Shown: positions 11,455-19,295 of the stretch, piece by piece
Position numbering within the stretch: position 1 is the first letter of the stretch
How the letters are laid out: the number at the start of each line of letters is the position of its first letter
Assembly: GCF_000172075.1 (NCBI RefSeq)
Contig: NZ_ABIC01000007.1
Location: 83,019-147,018 of the forward strand
Origin: Shewanella benthica KT99
Lineage (GTDB): Bacteria > Pseudomonadota > Gammaproteobacteria > Enterobacterales > Shewanellaceae
Length of the DNA stretch: 64,000 bases
Reading direction: 5' to 3'
Notes under the pieces: model-generated
What the model was told of the DNA's origin: nothing
What the model saw: the letters and a program-made list of their open reading frames with translations, nothing else
Database searches by the model: none
Position numbers and translations under genes: made by a program

Positions 11455-11600
11455 ATAGAATTCTTATTCAGAATCTGTAGTTGGAAACAATAATATCGAT
11501 TAGCGCTAGCAGTCGATAACATGTTTCCAGTAGATACCATACGTATCTAAAGGGAGATGATGATGAACAGTGAAACGGCTTGGACGGTGTAAGACTCATT
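11422..11600 (-). ncRNA. candidate structured small RNA B (tandem pair, downstream member)
   Basis: No convincing protein is encoded here, but the minus strand shows strong RNA structure. In transcript order there is a TATACT -10-like box at about 11603-11608, then a single-stranded CATCATCATCTCCCT (11551-11565). A 7-bp hairpin follows (11531-11549). Next comes a nested hairpin with an outer 8-bp perfect stem (TGGAAACA/TGTTTCCA, 11482-11529) and an inner 6-bp stem (11494-11518). It ends in an intrinsic terminator with a seven-T run. The unpaired segment is complementary to a Shine-Dalgarno plus ATG. The same 5' block recurs in the neighbouring candidate at 11742-11855. Exact ends are estimates and no known family was recognised. 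Confidence 0.5.
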
Positions 11601-11741
11601 TGAGTATAAACAGTCGAAGCCAGAAATTCGGTTCACTATGTATGAGTCATTAATTTAGCGAAAGTTCATTTTGGAAGCAGATAAAGTCATTTTTATTTTT
11701 CTTCCGATAATGACTGCTTGGAAGAGCGATGAATATGAAGC

Positions 11742-11784
11742 AAAAAAAAGGGCAACACCAGTCTTTTATCAAGATTGGGCTGCC
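11742..11784 (-). terminator. intrinsic terminator of candidate small RNA A
   Basis: The minus strand forms an interrupted stem (GGCA/TGCC, CCA/TGG, TCTT/AAGA blocks) around a short loop, followed by CTTTTTTTT. It lies about 165-205 bp past the glutathione peroxidase stop, so it could also serve that gene. Confidence 0.65.
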
Positions 11785-11855
11785 TGATGATCATTTAAGA
11801 TCAAGGGGACCGCGCTAGAAGTCCCAGGGAGAATGATGAACATGAAAACCTTCTT
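11742..11855 (-). ncRNA. candidate structured small RNA A (tandem pair, upstream member)
   Basis: On the minus strand a GAATAT -10-like element (about 11862-11868) precedes TTCATCATTCTCCCT (11826-11840). Two short perfect hairpins follow (GGGAC/GTCCC at 11806-11825 and TGATC/GATCA at 11788-11803), then an intrinsic terminator. The 5' block TTTCA-TGTTCATCAT-TCTCCCT matches the corresponding block of candidate B with a small indel, while the hairpins differ. That pattern resembles duplicated sRNA pairs in other bacteria that keep a shared seed. A minus-strand open frame ending HVHHSPWDF overlaps the 5' part but has no start codon. The element may instead be the 3' UTR of the upstream peroxidase gene. 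Confidence 0.45.
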
Positions 11856-11948
11856 CGCGCTCATATTCTTTGATGCCCTGAAAATGGATAAGTTCAAAAA
11901 ATAGACGATGTTTTTTGTGTTTAATTAAATAAAAAACTATCTTGTTGA

Positions 11949-12431
11949 TTAGCCTAGCAAACTATTTATCTCTTTTTCTAACGCTTCCGGCTTAGTCGTT
12001 GAAGCAAATCGTGCTAACACCTTTCCTTGGCTATCAATTAAGAATTTGGTGAAATTCCATTTGATCCCCTTGCTGCCTAAAATCCCTTTAGCCTCGGATT
12101 TGAGGTACTCATAGAGGGGATGTGCCTCTGGGCCATTGACCTCTACCTTCTCAAAGAGAGGGAAGTTCACGCCGTAGTTAAGTTCACAAAATGAAGATAT
12201 TTCACTCTCACTGCCACTCTCCTGATCTCCGAACTGGTTGCAGGGAAACCCAAGGATGACAAATTTCTCAGGACCGTATTTGTCATACAGCGCCTGTAGC
12301 CCCTTATATTGAGGGGTGAAGCCACATGCGCTTGCCGTATTGACTATCAATATCACCTTATCTTTATATTCAGATAAGGATACCGATTTTCCTTGGATAT
12401 TATTTACCGAAAAGTCATAGATGGATGTCAT
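11949..12431 (-). CDS. glutathione peroxidase (cysteine type)
   Basis: This 160-residue thioredoxin-fold peroxidase reduces hydroperoxides, probably using thioredoxin or glutathione. The peroxidatic site is NTASACGFTPQYKGLQ, with Cys at about residue 36 where the animal enzymes carry selenocysteine. The second conserved motif FPCNQFGDQE and the third WNFTKFLID complete the Cys/Gln/Trp tetrad. There is no signal peptide, so it should be cytoplasmic. A clear AGGAGAG precedes the ATG. It stands alone, with candidate small RNAs downstream. Confidence 0.95.
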   Translation of the reverse strand: MTSIYDFSVNNIQGKSVSLSEYKDKVILIVNTASACGFTPQYKGLQALYDKYGPEKFVILGFPCNQFGDQESGSESEISSFCELNYGVNFPLFEKVEVNGPEAHPLYEYLKSEAKGILGSKGIKWNFTKFLIDSQGKVLARFASTTKPEALEKEINSLLG

Positions 12432-12505
12432 GTTGAATCTCTCCTGAAGTGTTCAGCTAATCTAGCAGTAAGTATAGTTTCGAGCAAATTAATTGCGCGC
12501 AACTT

Positions 12506-12537
12506 ATACCATTCCAGATACTTACTCGGAATGGTAT
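12506..12537. repeat. collapsed MITE remnant (two inverted termini fused)
   Basis: ATACCATTCC is joined to the reverse complement of the ATACCATTCCGAGTAAGTAT terminus seen in the large copies at 45134, 47965 and 50601. Only the two ends of the element remain, back to back, with the whole interior gone. Confidence 0.75.
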
Positions 12538-12716
12538 TACAGGCTTGCGCAGGAACTCGGATGATACGAATTGTTTCTTTGTTGTCACTCTGTGGGGAAC
12601 TGCTACTTCTTTATGGTTATTGTGGTTTGTTGGTTGCTTTAATGTGTGCGGTAATATAATTGTTTTTTAAAAACAATTGAGTAATTGAGTAATCGAGTGC
12701 CGTACATGTAGCCCAT

Positions 12717-12950
12717 GATGCGGGTATTCATCATTTTGAGATCGGGGCAAAGTATTCCTATGCCTGGGCGAAAAACAGTGAGAATGGCAGTGCTATTGGG
12801 GTGGGCGGTCGTTACACTATGGCGCTGGGGTCTACTCTCTTTCCATGCGTCTGGTTATTATGCACCTTCGGTACTCTCTTTTGGTAGCGTCTGTCACTCA
12901 GGTGCTATTACGACTGATGTTTTACTTATATCCTACTTCTCTTCTGTGCC
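12717..12950 (+). pseudogene. remnant of a beta-barrel outer-membrane protein, possibly YfaZ-like
   Basis: Two adjoining frames read like one outer-membrane beta-barrel protein. The first (from 12717) gives HHFEIGAKYSYAWAKNSEN followed by GSAIGVGGRYTMALGSTLF. Around 12840 the sense shifts to the frame that gives SFHASGYYAPSVLSFGS. Alternating hydrophobic residues, Gly-Arg-Tyr turns and the YYAPSVLSFG strand recall YfaZ-type porin-like proteins, but the identity is tentative. Both ends are missing and stops follow. An apparent 138-codon frame from 12715 is a mosaic of this remnant and unrelated sequence, not a real gene. Confidence 0.4.
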
Positions 12951-13470
12951 TAAGGTGGAGCTCAAACATCTGTTAGATCACAAGCGGAGTGCAGATTTTG
13001 AAGCCATGGCTGTGATGTTATGTCTAGGTGGACTCATCTTTATCGCCTGCTATAACTTACTGATTATTCTTCCGGGAGATTTAGGACTCACCCCGATTTT
13101 ATCGAATATGCAGAACTTGCCACACTCATAGACGGAATCGCCGATGCACTTATGCTGGCACTGGCACTGGCAAATAAGATCAAACTATTGTCCGAGGAAA
13201 GACAGACTTATATTAAGGCACCAGGTATCGAAGGGTTCGGTGAAGCATGAGAGGACCGGTTGCTCGCCACTCTCAGGTGTGTATTGCCAACCCATGCAGA
13301 TTTTCATTGAGCCAGACTTGATAGGCTTGAGTGGCCATCGCCTTAACCTTGTCGACAGCCTTAGTTAATGGCTCACTCTGACCACCACATCGCCCATGCC
13401 ATCACTATAGGGCGAACCACAGCATAGAACCGGGGGAATAGATGAAGTCAGATCGAACTTGTTCCATGGC
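12951..13470. other. degraded intergenic stretch with short gene fragments
   Basis: No intact gene is visible. On the plus strand a frame ending at 13230 reads ELATLIDGIADALMLALALA followed by NKIKLLSEERQTYIKAPGIE; it looks like coding sequence but has no start. On the minus strand, just after the methyltransferase stop, reads EQVRSDFIYSPGSML. In a shifted frame this becomes CSPYSDGMGDVVVRVSH, then PLTKAVDKVKAMATQAYQ and VWLNENLHG. These look like pieces of at least two broken genes whose families were not recognised. Confidence 0.4.
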
Positions 13471-14931
13471 CTATTTTCTTTTCATTCGAGCGACGAACAT
13501 GCCATCGGTATCGGCTTGATACGGCAAGACTAGATGCATACAGGCCTCTACGCCAGTAAACGGATGTCTAGTGACTACCAGAGTAAAATCAGCGTGCTTG
13601 GCCAAGAAGGCATTGACCACATCTTCATTTTCCAAGGGGGACAGTGAGCAGGTGGCATATACCAAGGTGCCACCGATTTTAACTGCCTGACTGGAGCGGC
13701 TGATAATATCCAGTTGCAGATCTGGTTTATCCTGAACAGCTTCAATCCCATCTATCCAGCGCATATCCGGGTTGCGTCGCCAGGTACCAGTGCAACTACA
13801 AGGCGCATCAACAAGCACGCCATCGAAGTGATTATGCGGCACAGGCAGATCATCGGACTTCCAAGGGGAAGCTGTGATGCCTTTAAAGCCTGCACGTTTA
13901 GCGCGCTTGGCCAGCTCCTCTAATGGCTTACGACGCACATCTGAGACGATAATTGTGCCCCTAGCTTGCTTGTCCTTGGCTAACATCAAAGATCTTAATT
14001 GCAGACTCTTACCGCCTGCACCACTGCAGGTATCCCACCAGTTATCATTTGGACTCGGGTTACATATTTGCCCGACAACTTGTGAGCCTAAGTCTTGTAT
14101 CTCAAGCTCGCCTTCACGATATAGTGACATGCCGTTGAGGTTGATACTCTTATGGCCAAGACTGATGCTATCGCTAAAATACTCACTCGCCGTGGCGGTG
14201 ATATCTAATTTGGCTAGCTTCGCTATGGCCTCATTGGTTGCGATATTCTGTACTCTGGCCCAGATTGGCGGGCGAGAAGATAGGGCCTGGACCATAGCCA
14301 AGCGCTGCTCGGCATCTTGAATGGGGCAAGTCTGCCAGAACCACTCTGGAACTAAGTCATCTGTGGTAAAAGAGATAGCCGGAAACTGGCTAGCCAGCCA
14401 GTCACATTTTGCCGATACTGTCTCTAAAGGTGTGTCTGCATCAAGAATGAGCGCTTGCTTCTGGCCAGAAAAGCCTGTCCAGGCTGCAATAAACGGTTCC
14501 CATGAATGGGACTCCAGCCGGGCATTAAGCGTCAACATAGTGAACCAAGATTGGGTGCCTGTATTTACTGTGCAAGTACCGGTATGAGTTGAGAATTTGT
14601 TTAACCATCCCCACCAACGAAACAGGGCAAATAAACTCTCACGGATCACCCGCCTGTCTTTAGAACCATGCTTTTTATTGACTCTAAAGTACTCACCCAC
14701 AACGCGATCGGCCGGCTGCTTCTTTTCCATCACCTGAGTAAATAGGTGAAGTATGGTATTGGCATAGCTAAGAGCACGCTTTTGCACCTGAGTCTCGGCA
14801 GTCAAGGCTGCAAAAGAGGTCGCTTTGATCTCGTTTAGAAAGGTCACGATTGAGAGGTGATCATCAGCTGTTGAGCCTATTCTCGAATGGAGAGTTGAAT
14901 CAGTGTGGCTTGTGTTCAAGGCGTCGCCCAT
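13471..14931 (-). CDS. RsmB/NOP-family RNA (cytosine-5) methyltransferase
   Basis: The 486-residue protein has a NusB-like helical N-terminal region and a C-terminal Rossmann methyltransferase domain. The SAM-binding loop DTCSGAGGKSLQL lies at about residues 300-312. The two catalytic-type cysteines sit in DAPCSCTGTWRRNPD and YATCSLSPLENE. Family members methylate cytosine-5 in rRNA or tRNA; which site is used here is unknown. It differs from the classical RsmB next to fmt by its location and by the second cysteine following APCS. The ribosome binding site is weak. A degraded gene fragment follows directly in the same direction. Confidence 0.88.
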   Translation of the reverse strand: MGDALNTSHTDSTLHSRIGSTADDHLSIVTFLNEIKATSFAALTAETQVQKRALSYANTILHLFTQVMEKKQPADRVVGEYFRVNKKHGSKDRRVIRESLFALFRWWGWLNKFSTHTGTCTVNTGTQSWFTMLTLNARLESHSWEPFIAAWTGFSGQKQALILDADTPLETVSAKCDWLASQFPAISFTTDDLVPEWFWQTCPIQDAEQRLAMVQALSSRPPIWARVQNIATNEAIAKLAKLDITATASEYFSDSISLGHKSINLNGMSLYREGELEIQDLGSQVVGQICNPSPNDNWWDTCSGAGGKSLQLRSLMLAKDKQARGTIIVSDVRRKPLEELAKRAKRAGFKGITASPWKSDDLPVPHNHFDGVLVDAPCSCTGTWRRNPDMRWIDGIEAVQDKPDLQLDIISRSSQAVKIGGTLVYATCSLSPLENEDVVNAFLAKHADFTLVVTRHPFTGVEACMHLVLPYQADTDGMFVARMKRK

Positions 14932-15092
14932 GGGTAGTTATCTAGGATGGTATTTATCTGGGGGCGAATTATAACAGATGTGGGCCAGCTTCGAATCAAG
15001 GTGGTTAGATTTTTTATATAGCTTATTGCTATTGGTAATGGTTAGGGTGCTCTTGCTCCATTAGCCTTTCAGCCTTAGAATCGCTGGAAAAT

Positions 15093-15233
15093 ATGTGCTA
15101 TCAATATGTCGATGAAAAAGGATTCCTACATGAAAGTCTGTTTATGCCCTTGGATTTTTTCAGTGTATGTTTGGGAGTCATCATATTAGTGGTCTTTATT
15201 GGTAGAATCTTGGTTAATAAAAAAATATGGTGA
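15093..15233 (+). pseudogene. small membrane protein, possible DUF3955 C-terminal remnant
   Basis: A 46-codon frame starts MCYQYVDEKGFLHESLFMPL and continues into a single hydrophobic helix (DFFSVCLGVIILVVFIG) with a basic tail (RILVNKK). The VDEKGFLHE plus MPLDFF plus LGVI pattern resembles the second half of DUF3955 membrane proteins. A preceding leucine-rich stretch in another frame (about 15021-15060) may be the lost first helix. It is therefore probably a frameshifted remnant, though a short real protein is possible because GGAAA precedes the ATG. The rest of the 390-bp gap (14932-15321) shows nothing recognisable. Confidence 0.35.
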
Positions 15234-15333
15234 TCATTGAAACGGGCAATACCGTTTTAGTGAAGTAAAAGACATGAGTAAAATCGCTGACTAAGTTAGT
15301 CGAAATAACAAAATAGATAATTTGGATTTATCA

Positions 15334-15663
15334 ATGACAGACGTACCAACAACAATCAGTTTTTTTGAAATGCTCACCCCCTTTGTTGCATCGGGGAAAA
15401 AGACCATCACCATCAGGGATGAGTCTGAGTGTCATTATGTGCCGGGCACTCAGGTAGAGGTGTATACCTTAGAAACCAATATTAAGGTTTGTGATATCGA
15501 AATTAAGTCGGTAGAGCCAATTCTATTCAGCGAGATCAACGAGTTTCACGCCCAGCAAGAATACCTTGAGTTACCTAAGCTAAAGGAAATAATCAGTCAG
15601 GTTTATCCAAACACAGAACAACTCTACGTCATTACCTACAAGCTCATTCATCCAGAGTGCTAA
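15334..15663 (+). CDS. yqfB: N4-acetylcytidine amidohydrolase (YqfB, ASCH domain)
   Basis: YqfB-type ASCH proteins hydrolyse N4-acetylcytidine to cytidine and acetate. The 109-residue product matches the family closely: FFEMLTPFVASGKKTITIRDESE near the start contains the conserved lysine, threonine and glutamate region, and QVYPNTEQLYVITYKLI ends the fold. The ATG at 15334 is chosen over an upstream TTG at 15322. It stands alone between a degraded small membrane gene and the convergent DUF2461 gene. Confidence 0.88.
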   Translation: MTDVPTTISFFEMLTPFVASGKKTITIRDESECHYVPGTQVEVYTLETNIKVCDIEIKSVEPILFSEINEFHAQQEYLELPKLKEIISQVYPNTEQLYVITYKLIHPEC

Positions 15664-15715
15664 GTGCTAGGTGATCGAGTCCCGATTTATGATGGCTTTA
15701 TTACGTCGTTTTGTT

Positions 15716-16387
15716 TTAGTAATCCAAATCTAACGCGAAACATAGGTAACCCATTAGTTTTTGGGTGTGCTTAAATTCGTTGGCGCACCAGGAGACAAAG
15801 TCTTTATCTGTGATCTGTTTAGCCTCTATCGATTTGATGGCGATAAAGTCTTTGCGCTTTAACTCATCTAACATGGGGTGGGTCTTATCATATCCCCTTG
15901 GCGGGCGTACCAGACTACTGCCCTCCATCTCGAATCCTGCTTCTCGCAACTGAACTAATGCCTTCTTATAGGCATTGGGGTTTTCATCGATACAGGTCCG
16001 CAGTTTGTTGAGTGCCTTAGAGTCGGGATGCCAAATCCCCGCACCGATAAAGCAGCCATCGTTGGCAATATGCAGATATAGGCCGGGAGCGTGGACATCT
16101 TTGCCCTGAAAGTGACGAAATTGAATGCCGACATTGGTCTTATATGGAGTCTTGTCTTTACTGAAACGGGCATCACGCTGTGGACGCATCAAGCTGCCAC
16201 CGACTTTCTTGGAGGTGGCGGTTAATCTTGGTGATAGCGCCAGCACATGGGGCTGCATGGCTTCGATAAATTTAAGGGCCGGAGTGCGAACTTCATCTTC
16301 ATATTGGGCCTGATTAGCCTTGAACCATTCCCGTTGGTTATTTGCATCGAGCAGGGAAAGAAAGGAGAAGCTCTTGGAAGTAAACAT
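15716..16387 (-). CDS. DUF2461 family protein
   Basis: The 223-residue protein matches the DUF2461 (TIGR02453) family along its length. It opens with LDANNQREWFKANQAQYED, has the RPQRDARFSKDKTPYKTN motif and APGLYLHI near the middle, and a basic C-terminal half. The molecular function of the family is not established, and no signal peptide or membrane segment is visible. It is a single gene convergent with yqfB. Confidence 0.85.
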   Translation of the reverse strand: MFTSKSFSFLSLLDANNQREWFKANQAQYEDEVRTPALKFIEAMQPHVLALSPRLTATSKKVGGSLMRPQRDARFSKDKTPYKTNVGIQFRHFQGKDVHAPGLYLHIANDGCFIGAGIWHPDSKALNKLRTCIDENPNAYKKALVQLREAGFEMEGSSLVRPPRGYDKTHPMLDELKRKDFIAIKSIEAKQITDKDFVSWCANEFKHTQKLMGYLCFALDLDY

Positions 16388-16507
16388 AGGTACGAGACCC
16401 TAGTGATTGATAATGATGTAAAAAATAACATAGGCATAACAGGATTGGGAGAGAGAAGTTTGTTTGTGCTCGCCATAGCCTGATGGATGTCGATTAATAA
16501 TACCAAT

Positions 16508-17092
16508 CGAACCAATTAACAGCGTTGGCATTAGGCATCATGGGTATCGGCTATCTCTTATTTATTCCCGCCGCCCACTATATGGAATACATGGCGGTGA
16601 TGTTTGCACTCTTCGTCTTGGCCACTGGTGTCGCATTCTTACAAGTTGCCCTTAACCCTTTAATCGTCAAAGTTGGCTCGGAACAAACGGGATCGGCGCG
16701 GATGAACTTAGGCGGCAGCGGTTCAAATTCCTTATATGGTCCAAGCCGTGGTGATTATCGGTATCGCGGCACTTATCTATTTTACCCGACTGCCGAAAAT
16801 TGACAGTGTTAGTACATCCTCGGTCGGTAGTCAGGTAAAAGGGTCCTTTTTAGACCATAAGCACTTGATGTATGGCGCTGGGGGGGGGCTGTTATGTGGG
16901 GGTCGAAGTCTCTATTGGTTCGATTCTGATGTTATATCTGGCAACGCCAGAGATGGGCGGCCTTGGACACGAGTAGGCTGTGCCTTCTTTTCTGCCTATA
17001 TCCTGTTTTTCGCTTTCGTAGGTTATAAAACTGGCCAGAGTAACAAGACAAGTGAAACCAGCACCGATGAGATCTTGGTGGCTGATACTTAA
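16508..17092 (+). pseudogene. sugar MFS transporter (FucP/GGP-type), truncated and frameshifted
   Basis: The frame reading ALGIMGIGYLLFIPAA, then FALFVLATGVAFLQVALNPL and GSARMNLGGSGSNSL, corresponds to the middle of a glucose/galactose or FucP-like MFS permease. The sense then jumps frame to MVQAVVIIGIAALIYFTRLP and DHKHLMYGAG. A third frame gives GGCYVGVEVSIGSILMLYL and TPEMGGLGHE, ending at a stop, and the tail AYILFFAFVGYKTGQSNKTS closes it. The N-terminal half is absent and at least two frameshifts and an internal deletion have occurred, so no working transporter can be made. Confidence 0.82.
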
Positions 17093-17347
17093 GGTTAGCT
17101 CTTGCTCGTAGGTGATCGATAACACTCATTCCTGATTGGTTTTTTTATGGACGAATGAAAATGTTATTAGGACGCCAGGTTGCGTGTTGCTATATTGTTA
17201 TTGGCTTGCTGCAATTGTGATCTTTTGTTAGCTTCGGGAGCGTAAGCAAACGAAAATACCATCAAAGGCGATAGTCGTAGCCGATAATTTGCGGTGTGTT
17301 CGAATCTAAATAGTAACTCTAAACAAAAAATATAATGGAGCAAATCT

Positions 17348-19171
17348 ATGAAGTTATCTAAAGTTGCAGGCGCAATCATGGCCCTTACCGTGAGTGTGTC
17401 TACAAGTGTCATTGCAGATGATGATCGATATATCATTCAAGTCGATAGCAGCAAGAAAGGTGTTATAAAAGCACTGACTAAATAACTCGGAGGTCAAATC
17501 CATGTGGACGGCAATGGCTTTATCGCCGCCACTTTTAGTGGTAAAAATTTTGCCCAAGTGAAAGGGCTGCTTAACAACCCACATATTAAGTTGATTGAAG
17601 TGGACCAGCGTCGTCAACTTATGTCGGCCTACAGTGATGATGCCGGTGATCCCATGACCCAGAAAGTCACACCTTATGCAGTGTATCAATCTCAAGCTAA
17701 TCAAGTTGCATTCAATGCCAGTGCGGGCATGAAGGTGTGTATTATCGATTCTGGACTCGATACCACTAACACCGATTTTGAGTGGAATAATATCAGCGGC
17801 GACAATGATTCAGGCACAGGCAACTGGGATGAGAACGGCGGGCCACACGGTACACACGTTGCTGGCACGATTGGCGCGGCAGACAATAATGTCGGCGTGA
17901 TTGGTATGGCACCGGGTATCGACATGCATCTCATCAAGGTGTTTAACGATGATGGCTGGGGCTACTCATCAGACTTAGCCCATGCAGCAGACCTTTGTAG
18001 CGCGGCTGGTGCAAACATTATCAGCATGAGTCTAGGTGGCGGAGGCGCTAACTCTACCGAGTCTAATGCCTTCCAGTCATTCGTCGATGCCGGTGGCCTG
18101 GTGGTCGCGGCAGCGGGTAACGATGGTAATAATGTTCGCTCGTACCCTGCGGGTTACCCATCTGTGATGATGATCGGTGCTAACGACGCCGACAATAATA
18201 TTGCCGATTTCTCACAATTTCCTAGTTGTACGACCGGGCGTGGCAAGAAGGTGAAAACAGATGAGACTATCTGTGTCGAGGTCACGGCTGGTGGTGTAGA
18301 TACACTTTCGACTTATCCTGCCGGTATGGCTACGGCTGCGAATATGACTGCCGATGGCGTTGCTTTTGCAAGCTCCGCCATGGAAAACCCCGGCAGTGTC
18401 ACTGGCAGTACTTATTATATGGGCACGGCAGAGACGACCGATAGTGGTGCTAATGGCAATGTGTGTGTGATCGACCTCGGTAATATCTCATTCCACGATA
18501 AGGTGGCAAATTGTGAAAACTCAGGCGGTATAGGCGCAGTTATCATCAACAACGAACCTGGCATGTTATATGGCACGCTAGGTGATACCAATGCTACGAG
18601 TATTCCAGCTGTTGGGGCTACATTTGAGGATCGCGGTGCGCTAATGGCCGCGAGTACGATTGCTGTCGATATTGGCACGTCAGATTATGGCTTTATGAGC
18701 GGTACCTCTATGGCGACCCCAGCAGTGTCGGGCTTGGCTGCTCTGGTTTGGTCTAACCATAACCAATGTAACGGCAGTGAAATCCGTGAAGCATTAAAGG
18801 CGACGGCCATGGATAGTGGCGCTGCTGGTAAGGATGTTTATTTTGGCTACGGTATCGTGAAAGCATCTGCAGCAGATGCATACCTTACTGCCAATGGTTG
18901 CGCCGGTGACGGCGGCGGAGAGCCCGGTGGCGACTTTACTATGAGCGCAAATGGCTACAAGAGTAAAGGCGTGAAGAAGGTCGATTTAACCTTTAATGGT
19001 GCTGCGGGGACTCATGTTGATGTTTACCGTGACGGCAGCATGATTACCACGACATCTGCCAGTTTGACTTATACCGATATTATCAGCGCTAAAGGTGGTG
19101 GTTCATATACCTATAAGGCCTGTGATGATGGGAGTTCTAGCTGTACAGCCGAACAGACGGTGACGTTCTAA
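17348..19171 (+). pseudogene. secreted subtilisin-family (S8) serine protease interrupted by an in-frame stop
   Basis: From ATG 17348 (GGAG upstream) the frame encodes a signal peptide (LSKVAGAIMALTVSVSTSVIA) and the start of an I9 propeptide. It meets TAA at 17483-17485 (codon 46) and then continues open, in the same frame, for 561 codons. The catalytic triad is intact: Asp about 134 (VCIIDSGLD), His about 167 (PHGTHVAGT) and Ser about 454 (GTSMATPAVSG). A PA-like insert precedes the serine. The ~80-residue C-terminal domain is shared with the metalloprotease at 19296-22322. A GTG at 17504 behind GGAGG could restart translation, but without a signal peptide. A single-base nonsense change (CAA or GAA to TAA) or a sequencing error is likely. 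Confidence 0.88.
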
Positions 19172-19206
19172 TTTAGATTAAGTTAAATTGGCTTAATGAT
19201 TAATCA

Positions 19207-19241
19207 AACCACCGTGAATATTGCTATTACGGTGGTTTTTT
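19207..19241 (+). terminator. intrinsic terminator after the S8 protease gene
   Basis: A 9-bp perfect stem (AACCACCGT/ACGGTGGTT) is followed by further Ts, 35 bp after the protease stop and before the convergent metalloprotease gene. Confidence 0.85.
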
Positions 19242-19295
19242 ATTGACTGAATCTTGTTGAAAATAGGCTGGTTAGCAATACTTTGGTAATTAACG

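Noticed and set aside
11553..11899. Short plus-strand frames with apparent ribosome binding sites (about 10, 30 and 23 codons).
   Set aside because: The apparent SD-ATG signals are the reverse complement of the conserved 5' block of the candidate small RNAs. The peptides are very short, and the terminators point the other way.
12393..12659. 88-codon plus-strand frame.
   Set aside because: It overlaps the start of gpx on the opposite strand and the collapsed MITE, and no domain is recognisable.
13874..14587. Two consecutive plus-strand frames of 148 and 88 codons.
   Set aside because: They are antisense shadows of the RNA methyltransferase gene, whose motifs are intact.
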